A stretch of DNA of 64,000 bases, from NCBI RefSeq assembly GCF_937616625.2, contig NC_065575.1:9369501-9433500 (forward strand), read 5' to 3'. Positions 1-10,376 of the stretch are shown in pieces. The stretch's first letter is position 1; each line of letters opens with the position of its first letter. Both the position numbers and the translations under genes were made by a program. This DNA is from Mercurialis annua. Its lineage: Eukaryota > Streptophyta > Magnoliopsida > Malpighiales > Euphorbiaceae. The notes beneath the pieces are model-generated. The model searched no databases, was not told where the DNA came from, and worked only from the letters and a program-made list of their open reading frames with translations.

Positions 1-1020
1 AACTAGATGACAAACCTATTTGAGATGAAGCTGCCATGGCATGTGACTGAGATGCAAGAAACTGTTGAAACTGCTCAACCATTGATGGATCTAAAGAAGA
101 AGTCGTCAATGCATTGTGAGGACGAGGAAGAAGAGGAGGTCCATTATGAGGAGCTGGTGGTCGGTAACTCCATTGCTGAGACTGCTGATGGGGTTGTTGC
201 TGAGTATATTGCTGCTTTCCTTTACCCAACTTTGGACATTGTGATTTCCAATGACCTTTCTGTTTACAAAAACTACATTCATCACGAGCAACAGTTCCAT
301 ACGGCCTGACTTGAGGATAAAAGTTTGGTCGTGGAGGCATGGCGAAGACTGATGGAGTAGAGACCGTAGAAACTTCCTTTACAACAGAAGGCTTAAGAAG
401 AATTTCCTCAGCCAAAAGTTCACTAACAACAGAATCAACAGAATCAACAGAAGGCAGCGGATGACGATGCAGAATGGACCCACGAAGTCCTTCAAACTCA
501 TCACGAAGAGCCATTAAGAACTGTACCAATCTCTGCTCCTCTCTTCGTGCAATATAAGGCCCAAAGCCTCGTAATCAGCAGATTCTGTGAGAGCCAGTTG
601 ATCCCACAAATTTGTCATAGCATCATAAAATTCCTGAATACTCATGCTTTTCTGCTGCAGAGCACGAATATCAGACTCCAACTGGTATTGTTTTGCAAAG
701 TTAGACTGTGTGTACAGTCTAGATAGATGATCCCAAACCTCCTTAGCTGTCTCATATTTTGCTAACTGGGTACCTATCGAGTGCTTAACAGAATTATTGA
801 TCCAAGTAATAATTTTGGAATTAGCAACTTCCCACTTATCTAACAAAGACACATAATCAGCAGTTGTGCCATCCTCAGGCTTGACAAAATCACCCGAAAT
901 ATAACCCCACTTTTGTTTACCCTTCAAGAAATTTTTCATCACATAACTCCAATATGCATAATTTTTACCATCTAACTGAACACTAACTGCTTGAAGCGAA
1001 TCATCTCGAATTTCAGCCAT
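1..1020 (-). pseudogene. Copia-type retrotransposon gag, frameshifted and cut by the window edge
   Basis: The minus strand opens with MAEIRDDSLQAVSVQLDGKN (start codon 1020-1018), the usual beginning of plant Copia gag proteins of the UBN2/gag-polypeptide type, followed by the W-D-x-L and Y-x-L-E-x-D-I-R blocks of that family. Near 556-562 one base appears lost. The reading continues in another frame with REEQRLVQFLMALRDEF and PLPSVDSV...ELLAEE, all family hallmarks. A CCHC zinc knuckle (C-x2-C-x4-H-x4-C) lies at 236-277, and a Q/S-rich tail runs off the left edge. Gag packages the element RNA. Because of the frameshift I call it a pseudogene. No protease, integrase or RT lies inside the window. 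Confidence 0.85.
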
Positions 1021-1099
1021 ATTAAAAAGAAATCAACAGAATTAGAGAGGACAAACTCAAAGGAGGAGTAGAAAAGACTAACAACCAGACGAATAATTT

Positions 1100-1112
1100 G
1101 GCTCTGATATCA
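1100..1112 (-). promoter_or_regulatory. Primer binding site of the Copia element (tRNA-iMet type)
   Basis: On the minus strand, directly inside the LTR, the sequence reads TGATATCAGAGCC. This is close to the standard plant TGGTATCAGAGC site complementary to initiator tRNA-Met. It fixes the orientation: the LTR at 1113-1362 is the 5' LTR of a minus-strand element whose gag follows. Confidence 0.75.
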
Positions 1113-1362
1113 TGATAATATTAATAGAAATATACGAAACCATTGATTGAATATAAGAATAAGATACAAAGAAATAGAGGCTAACAATAGAAGAGAAAAG
1201 CCTAAATCCTAGAATAACATAGGAGGCCTTTATATAGGCAAGGCTAAGCAATAATAAAGGAAAGTATCTTATACTTGGCCACTACTCCAAGTCTTATACT
1301 TGGCCACGACTCCAAGTCATAAACTTGGTCATTACTCCAATAGCATATTAATTATGCTAACA
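1113..1362 (-). repeat. 5' LTR of the Copia element (250 bp)
   Basis: On the minus strand the block begins TGTTAGCATAATTAAT and ends ATTATCA (TG...CA), next to the primer binding site. It holds a TATATAA box. A roughly 27 bp motif (cttggcc-act-actccaagtc on the plus strand) is repeated three times at about 1276-1345. The five bases outside it, AGAAT at 1363-1367, should be one side of the 5 bp target duplication; the other side lies left of the window. Confidence 0.75.
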
Positions 1363-1367
1363 AGAAT

Positions 1368-1780
1368 TAGGGGTGCAACCGAGTCGAGCCAATTTGCAAG
1401 CTACTAAGAATTGACTCGAAGAATATTCAAAACCGACTCGACTCATATCAAGTCGAGCTCGAGTTCGAGCTCTAAAATACTTGGCTCGATGAGCCTAATC
1501 GAGCTTTAGGTAATTAATTAATTTGAGCTTTAGGTAATTAATTAATTTTACCCTTCATATTTTTATATTTTTACAATAATATCTTTATTTTTATACTAAT
1601 ATTTACTTTTAAATATTTACATAGATAATCGAGGTGAGCCCACTCGACTCGACTTCCAATTATTCTAGAGCTCCTAAAATGAATCTCAATCGAGTTTGAG
1701 CTGAGTTTCGAGCTTAAATTTTTAGAGTCAAGTTGAGCTTCAGCTCGACAGTGCGTCGAATCGACTCCGTTACACCCCTA
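1368..1780. mobile_element. hAT-type MITE, copy 1
   Basis: A 413 bp element with inverted termini TAGGGGTGCAACCGAGTCGA and GTTACACCCCTA, rich in repeated GAGTCGAG / CTCGAG words. The same family sits in the first intron of the hydrolase gene at 51917-52331. The right flank GTTAGAAT equals the left target duplication of that other copy, which shows that this MITE travelled with a duplicated piece of that gene. The left flank was later replaced by the Copia LTR. Confidence 0.8.
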
Positions 1781-1813
1781 GTTAGAATTGATAATGAAAA
1801 AGATGACAATATT

Positions 1814-2030
1814 TAAACCTCAGCCATCTGGGCGCCAAAGGTCGCGGGTTCGAACCCCGCCTACGCCCTTTCTTAATATGGAGTGGTTGAAGTTGGATTG
1901 CTGGACATTAAAGCCCGAAATTACGAGGTATGTGGGCTTGCGGGCGGTCCACATCCCGGGATTTGACAATTATATTGAATTTCGGCTCAGTAGAGTGAGT
2001 CGTTGTCACCAAAAAAAAAAAAAATTAAAA
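1814..2030 (+). mobile_element. tRNA-derived SINE, probably 5' truncated
   Basis: The block contains a Pol III B box within GCGGGTTCGAACCCCGC, a tRNA-like 3' half ending CTACGCCC at about 1867, an unrelated body of about 150 bp, and a terminal run of A after TTGTCACC (about 2010-2023). Short A/T-rich flanks (about ATTTAAA and ATTAAAA) fit a target duplication. The related hydrolase intron at 52.35 kb has no such block, so it inserted after the duplication. No matching tRNA 5' half or clear A box was found. Confidence 0.65.
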
Positions 2031-2172
2031 CAGCTGCATGAGTTAATGAAAATTATTATACAGAGATAAAAAAAAAGGGTTAACAAACATTATGACGAGT
2101 AGCTTAACATTTTTTGCCAGGATTACCGAGCCCAACAATGAGCCAAGGATGTTGCTGCTTTGGCTTTCCAAC
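2031..2172 (-). pseudogene. Duplicated fragment of hydrolase exon 1 plus intron 1
   Basis: Positions 2089-2172 match the 3' part of exon 1 of the peptidyl-tRNA hydrolase at 52421-52510, including the GLGNPGKK active-site loop and RHN. Positions 2031-2088 match the start of its intron 1, including the splice donor. Inside the exon, a CAA codon of the intact gene has become TAA, so the fragment cannot encode the enzyme. Similarity fades near 2175. No other exons of the gene accompany it. Confidence 0.85.
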
Positions 2173-2328
2173 AGCCGAAGTGGTGGATGAAGCGGCGGCG
2201 AAGTCGTGAAAATAGAACTGAATTTGTCATGTTAGGAGCTAGGTTCTAACTTTGATCAAGACCTAGACAAAATGGTGACCGGTTTTAGTTTGATGCATGT
2301 GTAACTGAATGACTCCTTTTCATTCACT

Positions 2329-3420
2329 TTAAGATGGCTTTCTTGAAAGATGTCTGTAAAATTGGCAATTTTGGTGACAAGATCCATACATCACCCGAGT
2401 CATTTTTTCACTATCTCTATTTGCGAGATATGTATCTCTTGAATGTTTCAACGCACTCACATAAACAGCAAACATCTCATTAGTCCTACTTATTATAACC
2501 ATTCCCACAACTTTCCCTTTACTATTAAATAAAGGACCACCAAAACAGCCCTCCATAATCCCAAAACCGTTACCATGTATCAAAGGGAATGAAGACTCAA
2601 GTTGCTCTAAATATTTTTCATGCTCTGCTCCATAAATTGAAGTACAAATATCTCCAGCGGTAACGTAGCGGGGGGGTTGGGTCTCAAGACTAAACTTGTA
2701 ATTAGCTTGATTTGGAAAAACTATATCATTACAGGGAAATGTAACTCTATCAATGCCAAGTGATCCATATAAGTTATTTCCAATATGACAAATAGTTTGA
2801 CCTACACTTAGTGAGCCATTATTTGCAAACTTTTCATAATACAAATCTTGAGGTTTTATCTTGAGTATTGAGATATCCCAATTCGGAAAAATAAAACTAA
2901 CTCAGCTCTAACATTGAAAGACTTATTTTGATCTATCTTATGAACATAAATATGATGTCTTTTCCCAGTTTCAGTTGCAAAAACATGAGCACATGTCATT
3001 ATAAGCCCATCATTATCTATACTAAAACCGGTGGCTTTCAAAGTCTGGATATTTTCCTGAAAACTAACATACATACTAACTACCCATATACTTGATTTAT
3101 GAGCATCATATATGTCTTTCCACATTTCATTTTCATCTTCCATACCTGTAATCAGTGGCAGGTCGAACTGACCTAGGAGAATCGACGGTGGTCTGATGAA
3201 GGCGTAACGCGGCAACAACCCAATTTTAGGTCCACCGAGGAAGAAAAAAGAACCAACAGCCAAGCTCTGTACAGAAGGAACAAATAAAATTAAAATAAGA
3301 ACCACAAAGAAATCACATTAATTTGGTTATATTAACTCACCGAATTTTCTTCAGACAAAAACTCAGTCGCAATCTCTTTTAAGTAGAGACGGCGGACAAC
3401 AAAAGAGACTTTTAGAATAT
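2329..3420 (-). pseudogene. Trypsin/HtrA-like serine protease-related pseudogene, copy 1
   Basis: Two minus-strand reading frames (about 3305-2886 and 2880-2329) make up one trypsin-like fold. The histidine block reads DGLIMTCAHV, the aspartate block WDISILKIKP, and the C-terminal block EGCFGGPLFNSKGKVVGM. The position of the catalytic serine (GxSGGP) is Phe. Compared with copy 2, one base is missing near 2885, which shifts the frame between the His and Asp blocks. A splice acceptor (TGTACAG) near 3266 and a donor (TTCG/GTGAGT) near 3341 suggest an upstream exon, but no convincing start codon was found. Family assignment rests on the three blocks. A role as an inactive homologue before decay is possible. 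Confidence 0.7.
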
Positions 3421-3705
3421 TATTAAAAACAATAGATGGATAATGGATGTTAATTAGGTTTCGAGATCAAACAGTTGTGATAGGTTAATAGGATTATATT
3501 TGTCTTTTTATTTATTCTCATATAGAATCTTGTTAATCCATTAATTCTAAATTACCAATTTTATTTTATTTATATAAATTAATCCATTTAGTCTCCGTCA
3601 ATCTCCCTACACGTATTGCAACACACATTTTTAGGTGGATGTTTAAAACAGTTAGTGGATGAGTCACGCGTTAAAAAAATATCATCTATAAGGTGTATAA
3701 ACTAA
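3421..3705. other. AT-rich flank shared with protease copy 2
   Basis: About 3306-3570 is nearly identical to 28080-28370, upstream of protease copy 2, so the duplication covers the upstream flank too. The copies diverge near 3590. Nothing else recognisable. Confidence 0.6.
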
Positions 3706-5044
3706 TGAACAAAGGATCAATTCACCCCCTCAACTTGACACAAAATATCAAATAAGTCATTTTCGCGGCTTTTGATACAAACAGACCCAAAACTTGCGTT
3801 TTCGTATCAAATAGGCCCTCCCCCACTCTCACCTCCTCAAGTGAGATACACTCTCCATTTTAAAATGTAAAAAGGTTAAAATGACCCCTAACTTTATTTT
3901 ATATTTCAGATTAACATTTAATTATTTTTAATTTTCATTTATAATCCTTATATTTTTAAAGTTTAAAAATTAAATTAATTTTTAAATAAAAACTCAGGGA
4001 CCAACTTTCTTCTTTTCCCAAAAAGAAATTTAAATCTAACTAACCCTAAATCAAAATTTTCTCTAAATCTAAAACCCAGTCCCCACCGCCACCCACCCAC
4101 CCACCCAAATCCCGTATCCTTCTTTGTTCCTTCTTTACCTAATCTTCTGATTATATGGATTTCCAAAGTGAACTTCTTCATTGATCTCTGCAACACAATG
4201 AAGTTTGTCCTTCAACAAACATGTCCTTTCCGTCGTGACAAACTCAACTACATAGAACTTCACACCGCAACGCCACCATCACCACCGAGAACAACAAGAG
4301 AATGGTTGAGGCAGAAAGTTGACAAACGGCTGCAATCGACGAACGACGCACGGTTGCTGCTATGCTACTGATGAACGGTTGCTGGTCAAGTGGAATGGTT
4401 GTTGCTCGATTGTTAGAGAATATTTGTTAGTGATTATTAAATTAGATCCAAAGTTGATTTTTGCAACAATTTTAAGATTTGGAGTCGAATTTTGTGATTT
4501 TCGCAATAATTTTGATGCGGATGGTCTGCTGGTGGGTCTACTGTTGGTGGGTTGGTTGCGGTTGGTCGACAGCAGGAGGAAGAAGGCGGCAGCGGAATTT
4601 GGTTCATTCAAGTTTTTTAGAGTTTAATGTGTGTTAAATTAGGGTTTCATTTAGGTTTATAAGTTTCATTAGGATTTGTTAAGATTTTATTTAGAATTTT
4701 TGGGTTAATTAGGTCAAATTATAGTGTAATTAGGTCTAGCTAGGGTTTAATTAGGTTTATTTAGGGAAAATGGCAGAAAAAGTAATAACTATTTTAATTA
4801 ATTAAAATTAATTAAAATTTTAATTATGTTAAATTAGTATTGAATTAGGATTAATTAGGATTAAAATTTGTAATTAGTTAATCCCACTCTTTTTTTATGT
4901 TAGAGGGGCCTTTTTGATACGAAAATATAAGTTGCGGGTTTTTTTGATATGAAAATGCAAATTTTGGATTTGTTTGTACCAAAAACCACGAGAATGACTT
5001 GATATTTTGTGCCAAGTTGAGGGGGTGAATTGATCCTTTGTTCA
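3706..5044. mobile_element. Mutator-like TIR element, non-autonomous (family A)
   Basis: A 1339 bp element with inverted termini TGAACAAAGGATCAATTCAC at both ends. The similarity continues inward for about 150 bp (CCCCCTCAACTTG, AAAATATCAA, AATAAGTCATT). It is flanked by TAAACTAA at 3698-3705 and 5045-5052, a perfect 8 bp match. Short frames inside (about 4168-4627) show no recognisable product. A second copy starts at 62937 and a decayed right end lies near 48.2 kb. The 8-9 bp duplication and long TIRs suggest Mutator. Confidence 0.8.
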
Positions 5045-5202
5045 TAAACTAATAAAAAGACAATCAAACTTAAAGAAGTTAAACGCTCTAAATGAACATA
5101 TATACCTTTTTTGGATCACTTCAAAGAAGTATTGTCCTACAAAATAAATTTAAAGTTTTAAGCACTTTCTATACTTTATTAAATATTAACAAAATAATAA
5201 CA

Positions 5203-5452
5203 TATCCGAGTCATTTTTGCACTATCTATACTTGCGAGATATGTATCTCTTGCATGTTTCAACGCACTCACATGAACAACAAACATCTCATTAGTCCTAC
5301 TTATTATAACCATTCCCACAACTTTCCTTTACTATTAAATAACCACCAAAACAGCCCTCCATAATCCCAAAATCGTTACCAAGTATCAAAGGAAGTGAAG
5401 ACTCAAGTTGCTCTAAATATTTTTCATGCTCCGCTCAAATATCTCCAGCAGT
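5203..5452 (-). pseudogene. 3' part of protease pseudogene copy 2
   Basis: This matches 2396-2665 of copy 1, including the GCFGG block in which Phe replaces the catalytic Ser. It has small deletions, for example within the codons before that block. The match stops at the edge of the hAT element, and the next exon segment reappears only at 12979, after two transposons. Confidence 0.85.
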
Positions 5453-6023
5453 AACGTAGGCAGTGGCGGATCCAGAAATTTTTTCCAGCCCGGGCTAAAC
5501 ATCACACACACACACATATATATATATATACACACACACATATTAACAAAAATAAGAATATGTATTACAATAATTTTTATATTAATTTTGATTAGTTGTC
5601 ATTAAGACATCCTTTTTCAAATTTTTACAGAAAATCTGAATAGTAAAATTCATCAATCAATTAAATAAAATTAATTATAAACAAAATAGTAAACAAAAAT
5701 TATGATAAAAAATAAAAATACTGTATTTTTGCATTTTTCATGATTAATCAATTTGAATAACCTAAAAAAATAATTTTATATAATTATCATACAATTATAT
5801 AAATTAAATTATAAAAATAAGATAAAAAAATTAAAGTAACATTTATTCAAAATTAGGAGGTGGATTGATTTTGAAAGGAAAAAAATTATAAAATTATCAA
5901 AATTAGTGATTGAACATATTAAAAGTATTTAGGTTGAGTTAGAGAATTGAGTTGAGAATTATTGATTTGAAATTGAGAGTTTAAGTCTCTTCTAATCCAA
6001 CAAAATACTACGGGCCAAACGAT

Positions 6024-7190
6024 TTGGCCTCTTTATTTAAAGTTAAAAAAAAGGGCCCAAAGAGCCTTTCAAAGTTAAAAGAGAAAATGTCACCATATAC
6101 CCCAAAAATTAGAAATATTATGTTAGTGACCCAATATAATATTTTTGGCAAAAATCCCCTTTTTTTAATTGTTCCTTTTCAGCTTTACCCCTTTCAATTA
6201 CAAATTACTAAATTAACCCTATCCTATTGTTAGTATGGATGTGGTTGATTGCTGACCAAATCGTTGGTGGTTGACTCGATGGTGGCAATGGTGGCTTAGC
6301 TAAATCTCTTAGACTAATAGATAGGGGGCAGAGCAGATATAGGGCTAATCGTATTTCTTTGGTCTCTTTTTCCTTGTTACTGCTGTTTTGCATTGCAGCA
6401 AGATCTACTTTTGACGATCTCCGATCATCACGACGGAGCTTGCGGCGGTGAAAAATTGGAAAGAGAAAATTTGGAGAAGAGTTTGTTTTCACATCTGATA
6501 TTTCCGGCACAGTTTTGAATTCATCTATCTCTGATGACGGAAATGATGTTGTATTTGTTGTTTTTGCTGAATAGATTATGTGATGCCAATCTAATTGGCT
6601 TGCTAGCAAAAGTAGTATGAGTTGATTTAGGTTATCGTTCATCTTTTTTTTGATAATATGGAGGTGTTGAATAATTAATTATTCTGATTTTGCTGTTACA
6701 AAAGTATCCTTCACCAGCTCTGAGTTTGGAATAGCAAACTCAAACTTTTCTTCTTTTTCAATTTCTTCTTCTGTAGTCTTTTTCTCGCCTAATTTCATAA
6801 TTTCTTGTTCTTTTTCTACTAGTGGATTTGGATTTTTACACACAAAAGTCAAATTAAAAGAGGATTGATGGTGGCTATTATTTGTAATTTGTGTTTAATT
6901 TGTTTCAATTCATAAACTGATGAAGGCTAATCATGAGCCAAATTAAGATGGTTTGAAAGCCTCATTTGATGACAGTAGGTGGAAAATGTTAAAGCCTAAC
7001 TTATATTATATAAATTAACAGTTGGAATTTGATTGATTTATACATACCTCTTTTGTAGCGAAGAAGAGAGGAGTGCAGTACTTCCTTAGCCAGTTAGGTA
7101 TAAGGACATATTTACATAATAGTTAAGGAGAGAAATATATAAGAGAATTGAAGGAATTAGAACAAGAAAAGTAATCAATGCATAAATAGA
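6024..7190. other. Interior of the hAT-like element, no recognised gene
   Basis: A minus-strand frame of 144 codons (6642-6208) has no domain I recognise; its composition is low-complexity and it has no intron signals I can defend. The remaining sequence is AT-rich. Confidence 0.4.
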
Positions 7191-7199
7191 AATAACTGT

Positions 7200-8240
7200 A
7201 TTTATAATCATTTATTAGTCTAATATCAACCTTAGTACAATTTTAATAAAACTTATTGTACAACTTTTTATAATTTTAACTAACATTTATATGTATAGAT
7301 TTTGAAATATAGTCTTTTATAAGAATCGAATAACTCTTTTAGTTGAAATGTATTTGACAGTTTATAAAACCGCAAATCAACCTTATGTGAACCCGATGCG
7401 AACCTATGTCAATTGAACTATCTTAATTCATTTTTTTATTAAATTTTGTCTTAGACCTCTTTACAATCTTAAATGACATTTTATCTAAAGAGAATTTTGA
7501 AATTTAATGTAATCACAAATTGAATATCTTTTTTAAGTGAAATATATTTAACAGTTCATAAAACTGAAAATCAACCTGATGTGAACCTATATCAACTGAA
7601 CTACGTTAATTCAATTTCTAATAAAATTTATCTTGCTACTGTTATAATTTTAAATGACATTTTATATAGAGATTTTTTTTGAGATTTTTGTTTATAAAAA
7701 TTGAATATCTATTTTAAATGAAATTATTTGACAGTTTATAAAACTAGAAATCAACTTGATGTGAACCGGATATGAACCTATATCAACTGAACTATCTTAA
7801 TTTCAATTTTTAATAAAATTTGTTTTGTTGCTCTTTACAATGTTAAATGATATTTTGTATAGAGAGAATTTTAATATTTAGTGTAATATACAAATTGAAT
7901 ATCTCTATTAAATGAAATGTATATGACAGTTTGTAAAACCAAAAATCAACCTGATGTGAACCGGATGTGAACCTATATCATTTGAACTATCTTAATTTAA
8001 TTTTTAATAAAATTTGATACTATTCTTTACAATCTTAACTGATATTTTATATAGAGAGAATTTTAAAATTTAGTGTAATATACAAATTGAATATCTCTTT
8101 TAAGTGAAATGTATTGGACAGTCTATAAAACCAAAAATCAACCTGATGTGGACCGGATATGAACCTATATCGACTGAACTATCTTAATTCAATTTTTAAT
8201 AAAAATTTCTTGCTGCTTTTTTACAATCTCCAGGGCTCCT
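7200..8240. repeat. About 190 bp tandem repeat, five diverged copies
   Basis: The phrase GACAGTTTATAAAAC followed by CAACCTGATGTGAACC recurs at about 7357, 7550, 7730, 7924 and 8117, spaced 180-194 bp. Each copy also has a TATATCAACTGAACTA and an AATTGAATATCTC segment. The array lies inside the hAT-like element and looks like captured or internally grown satellite. Confidence 0.8.
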
Positions 8241-9738
8241 TCTTCGCAATCATTTTAATTTCAATTGTTTGTTTCACAAACTGGATAATTTTTTCTTATC
8301 AAAATAAATAAAAATATACTATTTAGTAATTGTAAACTTGAAATCAATATTAAACAACTTGAATTTCAACAACATTGCTGCAACCAATTGCTACTACTCT
8401 TTTCCTTTTGATCTCAACACCAATTTGTTCAATAATTCAATGCGCCCTGGAACAAACAAAAGATTCACAAGTTTTCTTCTTGCTATGTACATAAGTAGCA
8501 GAATCTTTCCTAAGAATAACAGCCAAACAACACCAATTTCATCCTTCATCCAACTAAGACATTAATCAACTTCATGTCTCCTACAAAATAATAATCAACT
8601 TCTGTACTATTGAAGCACACACCTAAAAAAGGTCAAATCAACTTCTCTACTACTAAAACCAAGTCTACAACGGTCGACTGCGAAAATGGCCATTGAAACA
8701 TCTAATTTCAGCTCCGGCCATCATCTGTCTGATAGAATTAAACTCAACATTGAAGGTAAAATACTTTAAAACAACTATTTCAACTCTTCAATTAGGTGGT
8801 CCAGACTCTTTATTAGCCACTCTCTTCAAATAAGCCACTTCAGACTCTATCTTCAACGACTGTGACCCAAAAACTTTTTCCGTCCTCCTTTCTTTTTTTC
8901 CATTGGCCGCCTTCCTTCTACCAGTACCAGGTTACTATTGCTGCTCCTCCAAATAAGAATTTAGATAGCTGACATCCAAAAAAAGGAAAGAAATTCTTTT
9001 GAACTTTAATTATAGAGATCATCAATCCTTAAGGAGTTTAAACAGAAACAATTACAAAAGTCCCAGAATACATCACTTTAAATCAGCAACGCATCTCAAT
9101 TCAAAACAAACCCCACAGATCTGTCCTCTTTAGAACAATGCTTCGCTCAGTCCTATTTTCGTCATTCCGTAACTCGCACTATTTAAGCCGTCGTAGCTGC
9201 ATCCTCCGCCGACGGCGCGTCTCGTGGGTCGGATGGTGCGCAGTGGACAGATCGCCATTCAGAGAGTGATGATGACGGTGGTGGTGGTTGTCCGGTTGTT
9301 GTGGGAGAGTGTGAGGTGGCCGGTGTAAGTAGCAGGAATATAATTGAGCTCTGTGTAATTTTGTGATGAAAAGGGCAAATGTGTCCCATTTATTTCATTT
9401 ATTAGTTTATTTTGGGTTATGAGGGATTTGTAGAAAGATTTCTATTTTTTTGGGAGATTACTGTCAAAACAAAAATTGTGAGGTAAAAACATAACATCAT
9501 AGCATTTTTGAGGGATTTGTGTAAAAAACCCAAGTTAAAAACAAATGAAAGAGTCGTTTAAACCTAAAAGAAAGAATTCTTTTTCCTTTCTTCCTCCCTC
9601 AAACGGCAGCCATGGCTGACCAACCAAAAGCATGCAACTTAAGTATGCGGCACCTCCATTACTACACCGTCAACCTCTAATTTTCTTATGGCAGCCCGGG
9701 CTAAAGCCTACCCTAACCTTAGGGTAGATCCGCCCCTG
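8241..9738. other. Right part of the hAT-like element, no recognised gene
   Basis: Mixed AT-rich sequence with a GC-rich patch at 9183-9330. Small frames on both strands show no known domain. I see nothing coding with confidence. Confidence 0.4.
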
Positions 9739-10376
9739 AACATAAGGGAGGGGGGGGGGGGGTTGGGGTTTTTATCCCATATATGTCCTATATATGAAAC
9801 ATTATTGCTTTTTTGCACCCCGAAAATTGATATTTCCGGGTTTGTGCCATTTTTTAGGGCCGTCCGCAGAAAACATGTGCGGACGGCCCATTAAAACATG
9901 CAGTCCGCAAAAATAATCTGCGGACTGCTATTTTCCTCCACGTCTGCTCCTACGTGGAGCAGACGTGGATAATTTATGGGTGGTCCGCATTTCTTTTATG
10001 CGGACCACTATTGAATTACTGATTGGGAGATAAAATTCTCTCAATCATTGAGGGAGAAATTCTCCCAATCATTTACACAATGATTGGGAGAATTTCTCAA
10101 AATTATTTTGGTATATTAATATTGTTAATAATATTTCACTAATCATTTTAATATGAATTTAAATTTTTTTAATTATTAATTAAAATATTACTTATTAATA
10201 TGAATTTTTTAAATAATAAATAATAATAAAATATTACTTATTAATATAATATTATTAAATTTTAAAATTGAAAAAAAATATTAAATTAAAACATATATGA
10301 TGTGAAATAAAATAAAATTAAAACACACATTATTCTCCATTAAAGATACAAATAAGTCTATTCATTAAAAAAAAAA

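Larger units (their letters stand above)
5461..9738. mobile_element. hAT-like element (4.28 kb) inside protease copy 2
   Basis: The left end reads CAGTGGCGGATCCAG and the right end, on the minus strand, CAGGGGCGGATCT. Both carry a CAGCCCGGGCT palindrome just inside. The flanks AACGTAGG (5453-5460) and AACATAAG (9739-9746) agree at 6 of 8 bases, both differences being G/A transitions, as expected of an aged 8 bp target duplication. Copy 1 of the protease shows the unoccupied site (AACGTAG). No transposase was recognised, so it is non-autonomous or carries unrelated cargo. A microsatellite (CA/TA) lies at 5508-5540. Confidence 0.75.

Noticed and set aside
7..309. Plus-strand 100-codon frame with an acidic run
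   Set aside because: It is the antisense shadow of the Copia gag tail, whose CCHC zinc knuckle reads on the minus strand at 236-277.
1828..1867. Possible tRNA gene
   Set aside because: Only a T arm and acceptor 3' half are present; no cloverleaf could be drawn, and the A-run downstream points to a SINE.
4319..4627. Frames of 67-102 codons inside the Mutator-like element
   Set aside because: Overlapping frames on both strands and no domain; the same GC-rich patch recurs in the copy at 63.4 kb without a conserved frame.
6208..6642. 144-codon minus-strand frame in the hAT-like element as a possible transposase or cargo gene
   Set aside because: No BED zinc finger, no hAT dimerisation motif and no other recognisable domain.
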